Source: Deinococcus sp. (GTDB taxonomy: Bacteria > Deinococcota > Deinococci > Deinococcales > Deinococcaceae). From it: a DNA stretch of 18,079 bases. The DNA lies in the NCBI GenBank assembly GCA_018260375.1, contig JAGLBF010000042.1, positions 1-18,079 on the forward strand. Reading direction: 5' to 3'. The notes below the pieces were generated by a model. It was not told the DNA's origin. It worked only from the letters and a program-made list of their open reading frames with translations, and did not search any database. The position numbers and the translations under genes were made by a program. Position 1 is the stretch's first letter, and the number at the start of each line of letters is the position of its first letter. Below, one piece after another: positions 6,650-13,289 of this stretch.

Positions 6650-7999
6650 ATGCCTGCTCGCCCTTTTTTCGCGTCTCTTGTTAACATCTGGTCAGTTTTG
6701 GGAGAATGGCGAACCAACACCTTTAGGGCGCTGCGCCACACGTCATTTCGCCGCTTTTGGCTTTCACAATTGCTCAGCCTGGTCGGGGGTTGGATGCAGG
6801 CCACCGCGCAGTCTTACTTGGTGCTTGAGCTGACCAATAACAACGCAGCGGCGCTGGGCTGGGTGACGGCGGCGCAGTTTATGCCCAGTTTGTTGCTCTC
6901 GCTGTTTGCGGGGGCGATTATTGACCGCAACTCGCGCCGGCGTGTGCTGCTGACCACCCAAATCACATTGCTGTGCACCGCGCTGGTACTAGCGCTGAGT
7001 ACCCAGATGGGGTTTACCAGCCTCAAACTGTTGCTTGTGCTGTCGGTGATCAGCGGCACCGCTAACGCCTTTGATGTACCCGCGCGCCAGAGTATGGTGG
7101 TGGACTTTGTGCCGCGCGCAGACATGCCCAACGCGGTGGCGCTCAATAGCCTGAGCTTTAACCTGTCGCGCACACTGGGGCAAGCGCTTTTCGGGGTGGT
7201 GGCGGCGATTGGTGCACAGCTGCTGGGCAGCACCGCACAGGGCCTCGCGCTGGCGTTTTATTTGAATGTGGCTTCGTTTGTGGCAGTCATTTATACCATC
7301 GCCACCTTGCCGTTTCCGCCCCGCGACATGGGCGGGCACAAAGACGTGATAGGCGACATCAGAGACGGGCTGAAATATGTGCGCGGCTCGGCACCGATTC
7401 GCTACACCATGCTGCTCGTGGCCCTGCTCAGCGTTACGGTGATCAACTTTAATGTGATTATTCCTTACTTTGCCAGGGCTGTATACCACCTGCAGGCCGC
7501 AGGATTTGGCGGCATGAACGCGGCTTTTGGCGTGGGGGCCATGGTGGGCGCGCTGTGGCAAGCCTCGCAAGCTGACCCCGCCCGCAACTTGCGACTGGGC
7601 ACACAGATTGTGCTGGTAAGCACACTGGCATTCGCCTTTATGCCCACCCCCTTGCTGGGCAGCTTGATGCTCACAGGCTGCGGCTTTGGCATGCTCACCT
7701 TTTTGATCAGTGCCAACAGCACCGTACAACTGACGGTACCCAACGAACTGCGCGGACGGGTGATGAGCCTCTATTCGCTGGTGCTTACCGGAATGGCCCC
7801 CCTGGGTGCGCTGCTGGTCAGCACCCTGATAGGCCACAATGACCCCCTCGGCTCACGTGGCGGCCTGGTAGCGGTGGTGGTGCTGGGTGCGCTCGCCACT
7901 GCCTTGGTGTGGCAAAAACTGCCCAGAGGTATGCCTCAACAGGCCCCTTTCAATCCGGCCCCTCTCAATCAGGGCCCTCTCAACAGTGATGACGGGTGA
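6650..7999 (+). CDS. Major facilitator superfamily exporter (MFS_3/EntS-like)
   Basis: A 449-residue inner-membrane transporter with the hydrophobic pattern of a 12-helix MFS protein. The entry FRRFWLSQLLSLVGGWMQ (34-50) and the motif-A-like loop GAIIDRNSRRR (88-98) between helices 2 and 3 fit the MFS_3 group, which includes the enterobactin exporter EntS and many drug-efflux homologues. It is probably a proton-driven exporter of a small molecule; the substrate cannot be read. I chose ATG 6650 because a -35/-10 pair ends 7 nt before it; a TTG at 6614 would overlap the -35 box. The cytoplasmic tail (431-445) consists of three imperfect 15-bp repeats, and a 13-bp stem spans the stop codon. Confidence 0.88.
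   Translation: MPARPFFASLVNIWSVLGEWRTNTFRALRHTSFRRFWLSQLLSLVGGWMQATAQSYLVLELTNNNAAALGWVTAAQFMPSLLLSLFAGAIIDRNSRRRVLLTTQITLLCTALVLALSTQMGFTSLKLLLVLSVISGTANAFDVPARQSMVVDFVPRADMPNAVALNSLSFNLSRTLGQALFGVVAAIGAQLLGSTAQGLALAFYLNVASFVAVIYTIATLPFPPRDMGGHKDVIGDIRDGLKYVRGSAPIRYTMLLVALLSVTVINFNVIIPYFARAVYHLQAAGFGGMNAAFGVGAMVGALWQASQADPARNLRLGTQIVLVSTLAFAFMPTPLLGSLMLTGCGFGMLTFLISANSTVQLTVPNELRGRVMSLYSLVLTGMAPLGALLVSTLIGHNDPLGSRGGLVAVVVLGALATALVWQKLPRGMPQQAPFNPAPLNQGPLNSDDG
7942..7986 (+). repeat. Three 15-bp tandem repeats in the MFS gene tail
   Basis: GGCCCCTTTCAATCC, GGCCCCTCTCAATCA and GGGCCCTCTCAACAG follow each other in frame and encode APFNP-APLNQ-GPLNS. They change the tail length in steps of five residues without a frameshift. 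Confidence 0.85.
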
Positions 8000-8019
8000 G
8001 GCAGGCCATCACTGTTGAG
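7979..8019 (+). other. 13-bp perfect stem-loop spanning the MFS stop codon
   Basis: CTCAACAGTGATG (7979-7991) pairs perfectly with CATCACTGTTGAG (8007-8019), with a 15-nt loop containing the TGA stop (7997-7999). There is no U-tract after it, so it is not a standard terminator; it could protect the mRNA 3' end or slow read-through. Confidence 0.75.
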
Positions 8020-8111
8020 TGGAGGCGGTGCATCATGGTGTGGGGTGGTACAGGCGGCGCTTTTCTGACTGTGTTGGCCCGACTGTACCAGAACAGAGCG
8101 CCGTCCCTGTT

Positions 8112-8831
8112 ATGCTGCTGAGCATTGACTGGGATGCGTACTCAGGCTGCCGTGAATGGGTGTTTGACGCGCCGATTTGGGGCACACCTGACCGCGAGGC
8201 TGACCGTGTAGAGCGCTGGCGCGGGCGTGTGGCTCAGCGCGGTGGTACGGGATGGGAGGCGCTAGCGGCAGATTTTCCGCTGTATGGCGAGCCCTACGCG
8301 CTGACACAGTACGCGGGGTTGCCCACCTTTTCAGCTTGGAGCCACGCACATGCCTGGGCCTGGCTAGCGCAGTACCCGGGCCAAGACGTGCTGAATGTGG
8401 ACAGCCACCACGACCTGTACTCGCTCAGCGGCGACCCGCAGCAGGTACGACCTGGCAACTGGTCGGGCCTGGGCTTGCGGCGCGGGCTGGTACGGCAGTA
8501 CACGGCGCTGTACCCCGAGTGGCACGCCGACTTGCCCGTTGCCGAAGGATACGACCTGGCCCGCACCTACGACGAAGTGAGGGCCGCCGTACCTGACTTG
8601 CTGCCCCGCCTAACCTTGGAGCGCACAGGCCTGGAACACACAGGTCTGGAATACACAAGGCAGAGTTCTATGACATTCGACAGGGCAAACACCCTACCGC
8701 CCCGCAGCGAAGTCACGGCGCTGTTGTTGGTGCAGTCGCCCTCCTGGACCAGCCCCGCCCATGACCCCGTGTGGTTTGATCTGTTAGAACTCTTGAATGC
8801 TCAGGCGATCAGCCCCAGCTATAGGCGCTGA
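8112..8831 (+). CDS. Uncharacterised arginase-like (putative metallohydrolase) protein
   Basis: A 239-residue cytoplasmic protein without membrane segments. The N-terminal SIDWDAYSG (4-12) and central NVDSHHDLYS (95-104, with D97, H99, H100, D101) recall the Asp/His clusters that hold two metal ions in arginase/deacetylase-fold enzymes, and SPSWTSP (209-215) is a conserved-looking closing motif. I read it as an arginase-like or UPF0489-like protein of unknown substrate; the fold is inferred from motifs only. The start is uncertain. ATG 8112 puts the SIDWD motif at the N-terminus, while GTG 8019 would add 31 low-character residues and lies in the arm of the preceding stem-loop. No clear ribosome site or TAnnnT box precedes ATG 8112. 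Residues 169-183 are encoded by a triple 15-bp repeat. It may be co-transcribed with the MFS exporter. Confidence 0.6.
   Translation: MLLSIDWDAYSGCREWVFDAPIWGTPDREADRVERWRGRVAQRGGTGWEALAADFPLYGEPYALTQYAGLPTFSAWSHAHAWAWLAQYPGQDVLNVDSHHDLYSLSGDPQQVRPGNWSGLGLRRGLVRQYTALYPEWHADLPVAEGYDLARTYDEVRAAVPDLLPRLTLERTGLEHTGLEYTRQSSMTFDRANTLPPRSEVTALLLVQSPSWTSPAHDPVWFDLLELLNAQAISPSYRR
8616..8660 (+). repeat. Three 15-bp tandem repeats inside the arginase-like gene
   Basis: TTGGAGCGCACAGGC, CTGGAACACACAGGT and CTGGAATACACAAGG are consecutive and in frame, encoding LERTG-LEHTG-LEYTR. This is probably a surface linker between the central part and the SPSW motif. Confidence 0.85.
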
Positions 8832-8861
8832 TGCAAGGGCCCAAGCTGCGCAGATCAGCGC
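8825..8861. terminator. Dyad covering both convergent stop codons
   Basis: GCGCTGAT (8825-8832) and ATCAGCGC (8854-8861) are perfect inverted repeats with a 21-nt loop. They contain the TGA of the arginase-like gene (8829-8831) and the TGA of the minus-strand membrane protein (8857-8855). It may act as a two-way transcription stop, but it lacks U-tracts. Confidence 0.4.
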
Positions 8862-9253
8862 TCAGCACGCGGAGCGGCCTCGACACGTGCAGCAGCTTTG
8901 TTCATCCGCCCGCCTAAGGCTTCGGTAAGGCCGATGGCGCCCACACCCAGTATCAGGTGTAGCACCTCCACTATCCAGTGGTTATTGCCGGGTAAAAGCG
9001 TGGTTTGCATGTGGCCCAGCGCAGGTACCAAAAGTGCCCAGAGGACGCCCGCCGCGCTCAGGCCTACCGGCACCTTGCCAAATGAGAGGACAGACACCGC
9101 CAGCAAGGACAGCGCTGCCAAGTAGCCTAGTCCTTGGTGCAGCTGCAGCAGTTGCATATTGCCGTGCCCCGCCCAAAAGCCCAAGCCCAGCAGCAGCGCC
9201 AGCACGCCGCAAAGCCGCACCACCCAGCGAAAAATAGTTACAGTACTGTTCAT
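8855..9253 (-). CDS. Small four-helix membrane protein, unknown function
   Basis: A 132-residue hydrophobic protein with four likely membrane helices (about 7-29, 40-59, 62-80 and 92-112) and a short basic, Ala-rich tail (GGRMNKAAARVEAAPRAER). The sequence between helices contains HQGLGY and NNHWIVEVLHL, with conserved-looking His residues, but I do not recognise the family with certainty. ATG 9253 is preferred because a clear Shine-Dalgarno GGAG lies seven bases upstream; TTG 9256 would add one residue. The gene converges on the arginase-like gene with only 23 bp between the stops. No partner or substrate can be inferred from the neighbours. Confidence 0.75.
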   Translation of the reverse strand: MNSTVTIFRWVVRLCGVLALLLGLGFWAGHGNMQLLQLHQGLGYLAALSLLAVSVLSFGKVPVGLSAAGVLWALLVPALGHMQTTLLPGNNHWIVEVLHLILGVGAIGLTEALGGRMNKAAARVEAAPRAER

Positions 9254-9533
9254 CAATGTTCTCCTTTTTGCTCAGCGAGCGGGTTTGGTTGATCGGGTAT
9301 CAGCGCTTCAATCCGCCATAAGTCAAAGCACAACATTAAGCCCAGGCGGCAGAGAATAACGGTTTTGGAAGCTGATAGAACAACGCACGCAGAGTCTAAC
9401 GCTGTAAAGGACATGGAGGTACTGGGCTCCTGTACCTTGTAGTACACACTGCGATTCAAGCGGGTCGTTTCTGAATTCATTCCTGTTGCAGGCGGAGCGT
9501 AGAGTGGCCTTCAGCGCTGATACATTTTGGCGT
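9254..9533. other. Intergenic region between the sirtuin and the membrane protein
   Basis: About 280 bp with the ribosome site of the membrane-protein gene near 9261-9266 (minus strand) and a short dyad, AGGTAC and GTACCT (near 9416-9436). I see no gene; the open frames at 9253-9480 and 9323-9568 (-) and 9486-9866 (+) are not protein-like. Confidence 0.45.
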
Positions 9534-10301
9534 TCAGACATGTTGAGCATAACCACCCTCCTCCTCACGCCCCAGCAACAGTGCCAGCCCGCGCCCCGCT
9601 GTTTCGCGCAGGCTGAAACTTATCAGCGGGGTCAGTTCGGTGGTGTTGGGGTTGAGTTCAATGACGGTAGCGCCCGCCTTCATCGCCTCGAGCGCCAAAC
9701 CTGCGGCGGGGTACACCTGCCCGCTGGTGCCAATAATCAGCGCCACATCTGCTGTTTGAAAGGCCTGTTGCGCGGCGCTGAGTGCAGCCTCGGGCAGGTA
9801 TTCGCCAAACCAAACGATGTTGGGGCGCATACGGTTGCCGCTGGGCGACAGCGGGGGCAGTTGTAGCGCGTCGGGTGCGGGCAGCGGTACAATCTGCCCC
9901 GTCTGTTCATCGCGGGCGGTCATCAGGTTGCCGTGCAACTCGATCAGCCGCCCGCCGTGTGTTCCGCTGCCCGCACGGGCATGCAGGCCGTCTACGTTCT
10001 GGGTCGCCAGAAAAAACCCAGCGCCTTTTTGCCGCTCTAGCTCGACAAGCAGGCGGTGGCCTGGGTTGGTCTGGGCGGCGAGTACGTCGCGGTAGCGCCC
10101 CGCATACCAGGCCCACACCATTTGGGGGTCGCGCTGATAGGCTTCTGGGCTAGCGAGGTCTTGGGGCCGGAAGCGTTCCCAGTGCCCCGTTTGTGCGTCA
10201 CGAAAGGTTGGAATGCCGCTCTCGGCGCTGATGCCTGCGCCCGTCAGTACGGCAACGCGTGGAGCGGCTTCAAGAGCAGCGCGGGCCTGGGTGAGGTTCA
10301 T
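9534..10301 (-). CDS. Sir2-family NAD-dependent protein deacylase lacking zinc cysteines
   Basis: A 255-residue sirtuin. The NAD-binding GAGISAESGIPTFRD is at 21-35, TQNVDGLH at 100-107, the catalytic His123 in ELHGN, WFGE and the GTSG loop follow, and IELN is near the C-terminus. Sirtuins use NAD+ to remove acyl groups from lysines. Tyr66 and Arg69 (WYAGRYR) match the Y-x-x-R pair of class III enzymes (CobB, SIRT5) that favours succinyl/malonyl lysine. Unusually, the segment after His123 has no Cys-x-x-Cys pairs, and the protein contains no cysteine at all, so the structural zinc site is lost. I chose ATG 10301 because TATCCT lies 7 nt upstream and the N-terminus matches sirtuins; GTG 10331 is also preceded by a TAnnnT box (TATTCT). 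Confidence 0.9.
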   Translation of the reverse strand: MNLTQARAALEAAPRVAVLTGAGISAESGIPTFRDAQTGHWERFRPQDLASPEAYQRDPQMVWAWYAGRYRDVLAAQTNPGHRLLVELERQKGAGFFLATQNVDGLHARAGSGTHGGRLIELHGNLMTARDEQTGQIVPLPAPDALQLPPLSPSGNRMRPNIVWFGEYLPEAALSAAQQAFQTADVALIIGTSGQVYPAAGLALEAMKAGATVIELNPNTTELTPLISFSLRETAGRGLALLLGREEEGGYAQHV

Positions 10302-10308
10302 GCTGACC

Positions 10309-10314
10309 AGGATA
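10309..10314 (-). promoter_or_regulatory. Candidate leaderless -10 box of the sirtuin gene
   Basis: TATCCT (10314-10309 on the minus strand) is 7 nt before ATG 10301, which lacks a Shine-Dalgarno. A GGGACA hexamer lies 18 bp upstream as a possible -35. A second TAnnnT box (TATTCT) lies 7 nt before the alternative GTG 10331. Confidence 0.4.
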
Positions 10315-10360
10315 AAGCCTACTCGCCTCACATGTCCCAGAATAGAGCGCAGTCCGTCTC

Positions 10361-10496
10361 ATACGGACTGCCGCTAAATTCCACCACAGTCGGAAAAGCG
10401 CCGCCTGCGGCTCCATACCGCGGCATCCGTATGCTGTTCCCACTCGCATCCGCTCGGATTGATTCGGAAGTACGCCAAATCAATCGAAATCCGTAT
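10361..10496 (+). repeat. Dispersed palindromic repeat, full A+B copy
   Basis: Unit A (10361-10432) starts ATACGGACTGCCGC and ends GCGGCATCCGTAT, a near-perfect inverted pair with one bulged C. Unit B (10433-10496) carries the hairpin GATTGATT (10457-10464), loop CGGAAGTACGCCA (10465-10477) and AATCAATC (10478-10485). The last base (10496) is part of the pheT stop codon. Just upstream, GCGCAGTCCGT (10347-10357) looks like the right end of another unit A. Confidence 0.92.
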
Positions 10497-12970
10497 TACC
10501 TATCCCGAATAGCCCAGCCCTGCCCGCGCACCGCTGCAATCTGGGCATTAAAGACAGGGTCAATGTCCTCTTCGGTCAGCGTTTTTGCGCCTCTGTAGGT
10601 CATCCGCACTGCCACTGAACGGTTGCCCGCACCGACTTGCTCGCCTGTAAACACGTCAAAGGGTTCTACACTTTCTAGCAAGTGGCCGCCCGCGCCTTCT
10701 AGTACCTTCACCATTTCGCCGTAGCTCACGCTCTGAGGCGCTATGACCGCCAGGTCACGCAGCGCGGCAGGTGCGCGGCTGGGGTCGGCAAAGGCCCAGC
10801 TGCGGGCAGGCAGCGGCAGGCTGATTTCGGCGATAAAGGTGTCACCCTTGAGTCCAAATTCGGCGGCGATTTCGGGGTGCAGCACGCCCGCAAAGCCTAC
10901 AGTTTGCCCGTTCCACACCACCCCGCCCGCAATGCCAGGGTGCAGCGCCGGGGGAACATCCGCGCCGCGCTGCTGGATGAGGTGCAGCGCCGCGCCTTGC
11001 TGAGCTGCAAACGCTTCAAGCAGGCCCTTAAAGGTCCCGAAACCGCCTGCCACGCCGCTTTGGTAGGTGTGGGGGGCCAGGTCGCCGCGCATCAGTAGGC
11101 CTAGGCGCTCGGCCTCGCCGCCCGCAGGAAAGATGCGCCCGATTTCAAAGAGCAGTGCCCGTGGGTGTCCTGCATACGCCCCGGCTGCCCGCAGCAATGA
11201 CGGATACAGCGCGGTCCTTAGCCCCGTGCGCTCGCTGCTCAGGGGGTTTTGTAGCTTAACAGTCAGCGCCTCAGTGCGGGCTTTCTGGGCTTCGTCGTCG
11301 CTGCTGAAGGTATAGGTCACCACCTCCTGAAAGCCCAGGCCGCTGAGGGCGCGGCGCAGCTCGGTGCGTTTTTCACTGGGGGCTGACGCACCGATGTTGC
11401 TGTCGTGGGGACGCAAGGTGGGCAAGGTTTCGGGCAGCTCACCAAAGCCGTGCAAGCGGGCAACTTCCTCGGCTACATCCTGCCAGATGTTGATGTCCAC
11501 CCGCCATGAGGGCGCCGTAACCCGCAGTTCGTCTCCGCTACCTTGTACGTTGCAGCCCAGGCGTGTGAGGATGTCGCGCATCTCGGCGGTGTCCACCTGC
11601 ATCCCCAGCAGGCCGCGAATCTGCTCGCCTGTGGTGCTGATTTCGGCAGGCAGTTGGGGCGTACCCACCAGGGTCAGTCCGCTTTCGGGGACACCCTGGG
11701 CGTGCTGTTGCAGCAGTTCAGCGATGCGGGCGGCGGCCCACTGCGGCAACAGCGGGTCAGTGCCGCGCTCAAAACGGTAGACCGCGTCGGTTTTGAGGCT
11801 CAGGCGAGTGGCTGTGCGGCGCAGCAGTACCGGGTCAAAGTGCGCGGCTTCTATAACCAGGTCGCTGGTGTCAGCGCGTATTCTCCCGTGTGTACCGCCT
11901 ATGACGCCCGCAATGCCCAGCACACCGCTGTCTGCCTGAGCAAGTGCGTCGCTGGGAGCTGCAAATGCATCTGCGACGCTGGGAATGTCGCTGTAGCGGT
12001 CATGCCCGTCCAAAATCAGCAGGTCTTCTCGGCCCACCGTGTGGGTGTTGCCCAGCAAGTCGCGCACCTCTTCGCCTTGAGGCTTGCCAAAGCTGACGAT
12101 GATGCGGTCATTCACCACGTCGCGGCGGTCATAGAGCGCAGTGGGCTGGCCCAGTTCTAACATCACATAGTTAGAGGTATCTACCAGCGTATCAATGGCG
12201 CGCAGCCCCGCCAGCGTCAGGCGGCGCTGCATCCACAGCGGGCTGGGGCCGTTGTGGACTCCGCTGACTGTGCGAGCGGCAAAGTGGTCGCAGCCAAAGC
12301 GCAGGGTATGACTGGGGTCGCGCTCTAGCACTACGCCTTTGGGGGGCAGTTTGACCTCTATTTGTCCGCCGCCACTGCTGCTCAGTCCTGATGACGGCGG
12401 TACCAGCGGCAGTTTGAGATAAGCCGCTAGGTCGCGGGCTACGCCCAGGGCGCTGAGCGCGTCGGCGCGGTTGGGGGTCACCTCTATATCCAGTACGCTA
12501 TCAGCGGGCCAAAGCTGGGCCAGTGGCGTGCCGGGGGTAGCCGTGCCTGCGGGCAGCAACATCAGCCCTGCGCTGCTCTCGCCCAGGCCCAGCTCTTTGG
12601 CGCTCGCGGCCATACCCCAACTGTCCACGCCCTGCAAGTTGCGCACGGCGTAGGTCATGCTGCCCAGCGTGGTGCCAGGTGAAACCAGCGCCAACATGGT
12701 GCCAGCGGGCAGCCCCACCGCGTTAGGCGCGCCGCTAGCGATAACCTGCGTACCGTACTGCAGCCCCGTGTTCAAGGTGATCTTGGTGAGTTTGGTATCT
12801 GGAATAGGCTGCGCCGACGTAACCGCCACCAACATCACGCCCTGGGGGGGAGCGCTGACGGTGTCTACGCCTTCAAGCGGCAGGCCGATCTGGGCAAAAA
12901 TAGGTTCCAGTTCAGAAACGGGCGGCAGTTGCGGGACAAGTTCTTGGAGCCAGGAGTAGGGAAGTTTCAT
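10496..12970 (-). CDS. pheT: Phenylalanyl-tRNA synthetase beta subunit
   Basis: An 824-residue protein with the full PheT layout: N-terminal MKLPYSWLQELVP, an OB-fold tRNA-binding domain (about 39-150), LDIEVTPNRADALSALGVARDLA before the B3/B4 editing domain (about 200-400), a B5 domain (about 405-480), the catalytic-like core, and a C-terminal ferredoxin-fold anticodon-binding domain (about 718-824). It forms the alpha2-beta2 PheRS with PheS, charging tRNA-Phe and hydrolysing mischarged Tyr-tRNA. ATG 12970 has AAAGGA eight bases upstream (12984-12979). The usual partner pheS is not upstream: the same-strand neighbour is the RIO kinase about 320 bp away. The TAA stop shares its final A with the first base (minus-strand view) of the adjoining repeat. 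The length is normal. Confidence 0.97.
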   Translation of the reverse strand: MKLPYSWLQELVPQLPPVSELEPIFAQIGLPLEGVDTVSAPPQGVMLVAVTSAQPIPDTKLTKITLNTGLQYGTQVIASGAPNAVGLPAGTMLALVSPGTTLGSMTYAVRNLQGVDSWGMAASAKELGLGESSAGLMLLPAGTATPGTPLAQLWPADSVLDIEVTPNRADALSALGVARDLAAYLKLPLVPPSSGLSSSGGGQIEVKLPPKGVVLERDPSHTLRFGCDHFAARTVSGVHNGPSPLWMQRRLTLAGLRAIDTLVDTSNYVMLELGQPTALYDRRDVVNDRIIVSFGKPQGEEVRDLLGNTHTVGREDLLILDGHDRYSDIPSVADAFAAPSDALAQADSGVLGIAGVIGGTHGRIRADTSDLVIEAAHFDPVLLRRTATRLSLKTDAVYRFERGTDPLLPQWAAARIAELLQQHAQGVPESGLTLVGTPQLPAEISTTGEQIRGLLGMQVDTAEMRDILTRLGCNVQGSGDELRVTAPSWRVDINIWQDVAEEVARLHGFGELPETLPTLRPHDSNIGASAPSEKRTELRRALSGLGFQEVVTYTFSSDDEAQKARTEALTVKLQNPLSSERTGLRTALYPSLLRAAGAYAGHPRALLFEIGRIFPAGGEAERLGLLMRGDLAPHTYQSGVAGGFGTFKGLLEAFAAQQGAALHLIQQRGADVPPALHPGIAGGVVWNGQTVGFAGVLHPEIAAEFGLKGDTFIAEISLPLPARSWAFADPSRAPAALRDLAVIAPQSVSYGEMVKVLEGAGGHLLESVEPFDVFTGEQVGAGNRSVAVRMTYRGAKTLTEEDIDPVFNAQIAAVRGQGWAIRDR

Positions 12971-13000
12971 TGAGTTTATCCTTTGTGTCTGTCGGCGTGT

Positions 13001-13030
13001 GGGTAGCAGGTAGGTGGGGGTAGCAGGTAG
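13001..13030. repeat. Two 13-bp direct repeats before pheT
   Basis: GGGTAGCAGGTAG occurs at 13001-13013 and again at 13018-13030, offset by 17 bp, in the region upstream of the pheT start. A regulatory role is possible but unsupported. Confidence 0.7.
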
Positions 13031-13052
13031 AGCGAGGGCAATACGTTGGAAT

Positions 13053-13220
13053 TCATTTGTGACAGGGCCGCAGCAATTCCAGCCTATCCAGCGTCAGGAT
13101 AAGGTTTTTTTCTACGGCGTTGAGCTGCTCAGGCTCTTGACCAGTGGTGGTAACAAGGTGCAGCGCTCAGTCGCTGCTGGCTGACAACTGTTGGCTGATG
13201 ATAGAGGGCAAAATGTTCAT
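13053..13220 (-). pseudogene. Possible broken small ORF upstream of pheT
   Basis: From ATG 13220, with AGGTGG upstream, the frame reads 17 residues (MNILPSIISQQLSASSD), meets TGA, and then stays open in the same frame for 37 codons of protein-like sequence (GQEPEQLNAVEKNLILTLDRLELLRPCHK) to a stop at 13053. This may be a small gene with a nonsense mutation, or chance. No family is recognised. Confidence 0.2.
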
Positions 13221-13289
13221 AGGTCAGGCCACCTGCGCCAGTGGGAATAGCCACGGCAGTCAGCCCCTGCGCTGCCCTCTGTTCTCACT

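Larger units (their letters stand above)
12971..13289. other. pheT leader and intergenic region
   Basis: About 320 bp between rio kinase and pheT. It holds the pheT ribosome site, two 13-bp direct repeats (13001-13013 and 13018-13030) and a possible broken small reading frame (13053-13220, minus). pheS is not present. I see no convincing T-box or attenuator. Confidence 0.5.

Noticed and set aside
6989..7837. 282-codon minus-strand open frame
   Set aside because: It is antisense inside the MFS gene, His/Gln-rich and low in hydrophobic periodicity, as expected of a shadow frame.
8019..8111. GTG start for the arginase-like gene
   Set aside because: It lies in the right arm of the stem spanning the MFS stop, and the added residues have no protein character; kept only as an alternative.
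10361..10496. CRISPR-like or attachment-site explanation for the repeats
   Set aside because: Copies are kilobases apart without spacers, and no cas or integrase gene is present.
11543..12160. 205-codon plus-strand open frame within pheT
   Set aside because: It is fully antisense to the well-supported pheT and has no recognisable motif.
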